The position numbers and the translations under genes were made by a program. Shown one piece after another: positions 59,474-64,000 of a DNA stretch of 64,000 nucleotides (positions within the stretch are counted from its first letter, which is position 1; the number at the start of each line of letters is the position of its first letter). The stretch covers positions 23,368,895-23,432,894 of the forward strand of contig NC_079224.1 of the NCBI RefSeq assembly GCF_029633865.1. Reading direction: 5' to 3'. Under the pieces are notes generated by a model. That model made no database searches and was not told the DNA's origin. It saw only the letters and a list, made by a program, of their open reading frames with translations. The stretch is from Lampris incognitus. Lineage: Eukaryota; Chordata; Actinopteri; Lampriformes; Lampridae.

Positions 59474-60492
59474 TTACTAGAAAAAAATGAAAACCACAGA
59501 AAAAAAAGAAAAGAAAACACAATGATGTAACACTTGGGGAAAGCAGTACAGAATCAGACTAACACAAATTGACAGTTTACATCGTAAATAAAATGCATAC
59601 TAAAACAAATGTCTGCAACCCTGCTCTGTGTGTGCACATGTGTATGAGAGTATCGTATCGGTGCAACAGTGAAGCTTGACTACAGGAGACAATGACTAAC
59701 ACTTCAACCCTGAGCCTTATTCAACACAAATACCCTACATAACATAAATAGACATAGACAGAAATACTCTGGACTTTATGGCAAATATACTGTAGAAAAA
59801 GGTTAATACTGTCAAAAAATTTGACTTGGAGTGCAGAAATCGCTTTCTGCCGACTGACTTCAGGAGTGGATTTAAGAATGAGAATGTTGTGGATGGATGT
59901 ACTACATTAATTTCTTGCCTTCAGTAAAGAACACTTGATAGTTCCAGTGTAACTCCAATTATATTCACAACTGTCTGAACCTGTGAAACACAGAAGTGGT
60001 CATAACAGTCGTGTCCATTTGCCTTTTCCCGTTTTATCCAGTCAGGTGATCAAAGCATCCTTTAAGCCAGCAGAACGTGCCAAGACCTGAGCTTTCTGTC
60101 ATCCCATCCTCCCATTATGACATTTACTCATTCATTATAAGAGTCTAGACCAGAGGTGTAGTTGTACTCTGTACTCTCCTGGTAGAAGGAAAGCGTAACG
60201 TAAAGTATGGAGAGCAACGGCAAGTCATAAATGCTGTGAGGGCTTTGATTTCGTTCGAGAAATACTGTTCCTTGGGGGTGATCTGATTTGAAAAGACATC
60301 AAGCTGAAAAGGTAGTCGATTAGAAGGGCAGAAAGATTCTCGATTCAAGTCAGCCATCAAATCTTCTCAAACGTGTACAGGGGACAGTCAGAACCAAACA
60401 AGAGTTCTGCCAGATATGGTACCGTCCTCTATAACACCGGCATAGCGATTCCTCTCATACTGGGGATGATGATAGGATACTCAACCACAGTG

Positions 60493-62966
60493 TTATGTCA
60501 GATCTTCCTCCTCTGAGCAATAGTCCTGCCCCTGTATACCAAGGAAAGAGGGTGACAATTATGCATTGTTTTGACTAAACAAATGTTTCATTTTGAACTA
60601 GTTGAGGCAAATACAAAAGTATAACAATAGATGTGAACAAGCAAAATTAAAATTGTTTGCCACTGATAAAATGATTTGTAAGACTGTGTTGAAGTTTTGG
60701 GCGCAGGCGGCGTTTTTCAGAATATAATTGTGTCATTGAGATTTATTTTTTTTTGTTGATTTTTCTCTCCCCAATTGTATCCGGCCAATTACCCCACTCT
60801 TCCGAGCTGTCCCAGTCACTGCTCCACCCCCTCTGTCGATCTGGGGAGGGCTGCAGACTACCATATGCCTCCTCTGATACATGTGGAGTCCCCAGCCGCT
60901 TTTCACCTGACAGTGAGGTGTTTTGCCAGGGGGACATAGCGTGTGGGAGGATCATGCTATTCCCCCAGTTCCCCCTCCCCCCCGAACAGGTGCCCCGACC
61001 GACCAGAGGAGGCACTAGTGCAGCGACCAGGACACATACCCACATCTGGCTTCCCACCCGCAGACACGGCCATTGTGTTTGTAGGGACGCCTGACCAAGC
61101 CAGAGGTAACACAGGGATTTGAACCGCCGATCCCCATGTTGGTAGGCAACGGAATAGACCGCTACGCCACCCGGATGCCTGTCATTGAGATTTTTAAAGG
61201 TATTTTGAGACATTGCAGTTGCGAGATAAAATGTCTTACCTTCTCAATCTTCTCATCCAACATTCTGAAAAATTCCTGCTGACTCTCTGAGGAGTGGATA
61301 CTACTATGAGGAAAATAGTAAAGTCAATTAGGGGCATACTTCATAATGCTCATAATGTAGTGAAGGCCCAACTTAAGAAATGACAAATAGTTTGGGTCAA
61401 ATGGCTTGATTGTACACGGAATACATTAACGACCAGTAAGAAAATAAGGTAAATCATAACAAGTGAGTTAACGGCATCAAAAAAGGGTGATGGATACTTA
61501 CAGTATCTTTCCATTCCCATTGGGCCCTGTGTCATCTATATGCTGTCCTTTGCCAAGTAGGGCACTTTTCTCCTGCAAGATTGAAAACACTTGAACGCAT
61601 TTGGATACATGAGCACGTACACATAGACGCAACTGATTGACAAGGGCAGTCCTCCATCCCCCTGTATGGTGGGAGGGGTAGATAGAGTGATAAAGAAAAT
61701 AAAAGTATGGTCACGCACTGTACTGTCCTGGTTGTCCCCTCCTCCCTCCTCTCCACCGATGTACTTCACTTTCTCTACTCCCTTCATCTTGTACTCGTCT
61801 ATGAGAGAAAGGGAGAGGAGCACATAGGGCTATATCCACTCATCAGCACAATCTGGGTCAATAGGACTCACAGTACAGTACTTGGCAAAGTAATTATGTG
61901 CTTGAATCATCACGCCTCGAAGTAAATCCTCTTTCAATAGTGGTTGGCAAGCACATGAGCTGTCGACCTGATACCCCTCACTTCTCCCTCTTTTTCTTAT
62001 TCCCAGCCTCCCACTCTCATATGAAGGAACAGAAACAGGAATAACGTAGAGAAATAATGTCCTGATTGATTGAATCCGATTTGTCTTGCTGTACTATATG
62101 TAGGCAATGTATATGAAAAATGCATTTAATCAGTCCGCGCAACCACATAATATAAAAAATAGTGTAGCGATGAAATCTGCCGTCATTATGTAATTTAGTC
62201 AGGCGATTGAAGCTTATAAGGAATTCCCCCATTTACAGATCAACTGCATTAACATTACAATCTTCATTGGTAAGAAAATTGGCAAAATGCATTTTTTTCT
62301 GCACCCCCACCACTATTCTCTCTGAGCCTCTCCCTCATACTCCATCACTTGGTATTACCTATTCCACAAAATAGAACCGGAGTCCTTAGACTTGCTTGTC
62401 TCAAAGATTAAGCCATGCGGATCTAAGGACTCCGGTTCTATTTTGTGAGTTTTCTTCTTTGAACTGGAGCCTTATTCCGTTATTCCTGGCTGAGGTATTC
62501 AGGCAACCTGGTAGAAGTTGAGGATGGCTGCTAGGGCTCCTCCCTGCAGGAGTGGGGATCGGACCAGTGTGATGAGCTGTCCGATCCCCACTCCTGCAGG
62601 GAGGAGCCCTAGCAGCCATCCTCAACTTCTACCAGCTAAGCTATTCAACTGAAAATGTGTCAGTGGAAGTAGGTTTAGTACCTACTTCCATTCACAAAAT
62701 TAAGATTCAAAAGTATGTATCAATCAAACAATGATTGACTCATATTGTTCTGTTCCCAGCAAAGTCTCACAACACTTGTGCGCATCTATGACTATTATGT
62801 CCTTGTTACAGCAGAACATCAGACTGGAATTAAAGTGATCGGAAGGTGCAGCGGTTGTTGTTTACCCATACTAACCAGAGAAAAGGTCCCCGTTGCTGTA
62901 GGCTTTACTCCGGCCCTCCTCGCCACTGGGCACGGCCGACACCTGTTTGGCCGAGGTGCATCCCAT
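60493..62966 (-). CDS. c1orf21: C1orf21 homologue, small acylated protein of unknown role
   Basis: Exons (minus): 62876-62966, 61719-61798, 61502-61572, 61240-61303 and 60493-60531, giving 114 residues (human C1orf21, 121). Phases fit throughout. It starts MGCTSAKQVSAV: Gly2 with Cys3 and Ser is a typical myristoylation/palmitoylation signal, so membrane anchoring is likely (inferred; the human start MGCASAKHV is the same). Then NGDLFSDEYKMKGVEKVKYI, a variable acidic middle, and the near-invariant end SESQQEFFRMLDEKIEKGQD followed by YCSEEEDLT. The molecular function of the family is not known to me. The exon 4 acceptor is a TAGTAG tandem, so isoforms differing by one residue are possible. 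The neighbours tsen15 and colgalt2 match human 1q25.3. Confidence 0.93.
60760..61182 (-). mobile_element. tRNA-derived SINE, copy 5
   Basis: Same family as the copies at 10.2-20.9 kb, tRNA-like head at the right. It lies in c1orf21 intron 4, sense to the gene. Confidence 0.75.
62365..62447. repeat. Perfect inverted repeat, 26-bp arms
   Basis: Arms 62365-62390 and 62422-62447 are exact complements (CACAAAATAGAACCGGAGTC...), with a 31-nt loop. In c1orf21 intron 1. Confidence 0.9.
62508..62635. repeat. Perfect inverted repeat, 57-bp arms
   Basis: Arms 62508-62564 and 62579-62635 are exact complements across all 57 bp, with the 14-nt loop CAGTGTGATGAGCT. In c1orf21 intron 1. Confidence 0.95.
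62664..62690. repeat. Perfect inverted repeat, 11-bp arms
   Basis: TGGAAGTAGGT and its complement around a 5-nt loop TTAGT. In c1orf21 intron 1, just right of the 57-bp hairpin. Confidence 0.85.
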
Positions 62967-63357
62967 CTCCTCCTCAGCTGCTCTCCTCACCCGCGAGCAT
63001 CACAGGCTGACCTAGGGAGGTAGACACAGGGGGGGAGGAGGACAGTATATTGAATCAGGTTGCCCCTGGCAACACGATGAAAGATGTAAAGTGTGTTCCT
63101 ATAGATGATTAATTAGTCATGAGGCGCTCCACCCTGCACCGCCAGTCAAAGCTTGAACCCATTGTAGGAGAGATGACAAAATTAAGCGTTAGCCGGTTTT
63201 TCTTTAATCGCGTACACTGCGTGCGTGAGAGGTAGTGCCTTGGGCAGACCAATCACCACACACCATGGTGCCAGCTGCACCGCAGACAATAGGCCTTTTT
63301 CAAGCAATTTGCGATGCCCCGTCCGTGCCAACACGCCGGATAAATGTATTAGCGAAT

Positions 63358-63390
63358 GTGTGTGTGTGTGTGTGTGTGGGGGGGGGGGGG
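63358..63390. repeat. (GT)n and poly(G) run
   Basis: TGTGTG repeats followed by a run of G. Upstream of c1orf21. Confidence 0.9.
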
Positions 63391-63531
63391 GTGTCCTGTG
63401 CCACTCAGAGAATTAAAACGTGTCAGCGTGCTAATACTCTCTTCATCGGTCTGGAAGGGCCACAGCATTTAAAGAGGTTTCATCGGCGACAACTGAATGT
63501 GTGTTGTGATAGAAAGATTGATGGCAATGAA

Positions 63532-63532
<1 letters not shown>

Positions 63533-63622
<90 letters not shown>
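63533..63622. repeat. (CA)n microsatellite, about 45 units
   Basis: Pure CA dinucleotides about 570 bp upstream of the c1orf21 start codon. The His-Thr frame across it is an artefact. Nothing else is recognised from 63.0 to 64.0 kb. Confidence 0.95.
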
Positions 63623-63623
<1 letters not shown>

Positions 63624-64000
63624 GTATTTTGAATTCTGAATTACAAAGTGAAGACTGGGATTGTGATCTCGCTAAAGCGCACAGCTGCGTCCAGCTGCAG
63701 AGTCAGCTGTTTTTGTCACGTCTCAACATCCCGATACAGCATTTTAAATGTGTGTAACATGGATAAAGAGATTCTGGGATAGCTCGCCACCCAGCTCACA
63801 CCAATAGGCTATAGGCTATTTCACGTACGTTTTAGGCTCTCGCATAATAAGGTGAAAGAGCGTGAGATAGCTCCATCCGATCCGGTGTAGCAAATGCCAT
63901 TGTAGATTTCATTTATCTAGCGTGTGGTAACGTTAATTGTCAAACGCTTTATACAGTCGACAACAGAATTATGTTTGTAGATCAGCCATTCCATTTTCTC

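Noticed and set aside
63235-63757. Two frames with His-Thr repeats
   Set aside because: They read through the CA microsatellite.
1-64000. CRISPR arrays, operons, prokaryotic signals
   Set aside because: None are present; the spliced genes and repeats are those of a vertebrate.

Overview
This is a euchromatic window from a ray-finned (teleost) fish. Genes are split by short GT-AG introns, and the introns and intergenic DNA carry fish-type repeats: Tc1 transposons, Rex1 and RTE LINEs, Penelope elements, tRNA-derived SINEs and long (CA)n tracts. Three adjacent genes, colgalt2, tsen15 and c1orf21, are also neighbours on human 1q25.3, so this is a conserved vertebrate block.

Layout. 1-5.7 kb is a pile of retroelements: a Ty1/copia end, a jockey/CR1-type LINE, a Penelope element and an RTE 3' end. 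It probably lies in an intron or downstream of the next gene. 5.7-23.4 kb, minus strand, holds the first 21 coding exons (about 1003 residues) of a large lipid transfer protein of the apolipoprotein B / apolipophorin / vitellogenin family. It has a signal peptide, the paired N-terminal cysteines of apoB, and a dibasic RERRKKR stretch near residue 706, about where insect apolipophorin precursors are cut. 23.4-41.8 kb has no confident host gene. It holds a gag fossil, a hAT remnant containing a fold-back Tc1 element and a young Ty3/gypsy copy, and a second hAT element interrupted by another gypsy-type element. 41.9-48.1 kb, plus strand, is a two-coding-exon KLF9/13/16-type zinc-finger gene with a GC-rich promoter and a long 3' UTR. 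48.4-56.4 kb, minus strand, is colgalt2 (12 coding exons, RDEL end). 57.2-58.7 kb, plus strand, is tsen15 (4 coding exons), divergent from colgalt2. 60.5-63.0 kb, minus strand, is the c1orf21 homologue (5 coding exons).

How the genes relate. They do not form one pathway: lipid transport, transcription control, collagen glycosylation in the ER, tRNA splicing and a small acylated protein of unknown role. The KLF and colgalt2 transcripts converge at about 48.1-48.3 kb. The colgalt2 and tsen15 starts are about 0.85 kb apart.

Main points of interest: the divergent apoB/apolipophorin-like gene with its possible convertase site; a Rex1 insertion abutting a splice donor in that gene; three perfect hairpins within 330 bp in c1orf21 intron 1; a 535-bp-arm Tc1 fold-back; and hammerhead-like cores in Penelope ends whose stem II differs between families but still pairs. 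All calls come from reading the sequence. No alignments or database searches were run.
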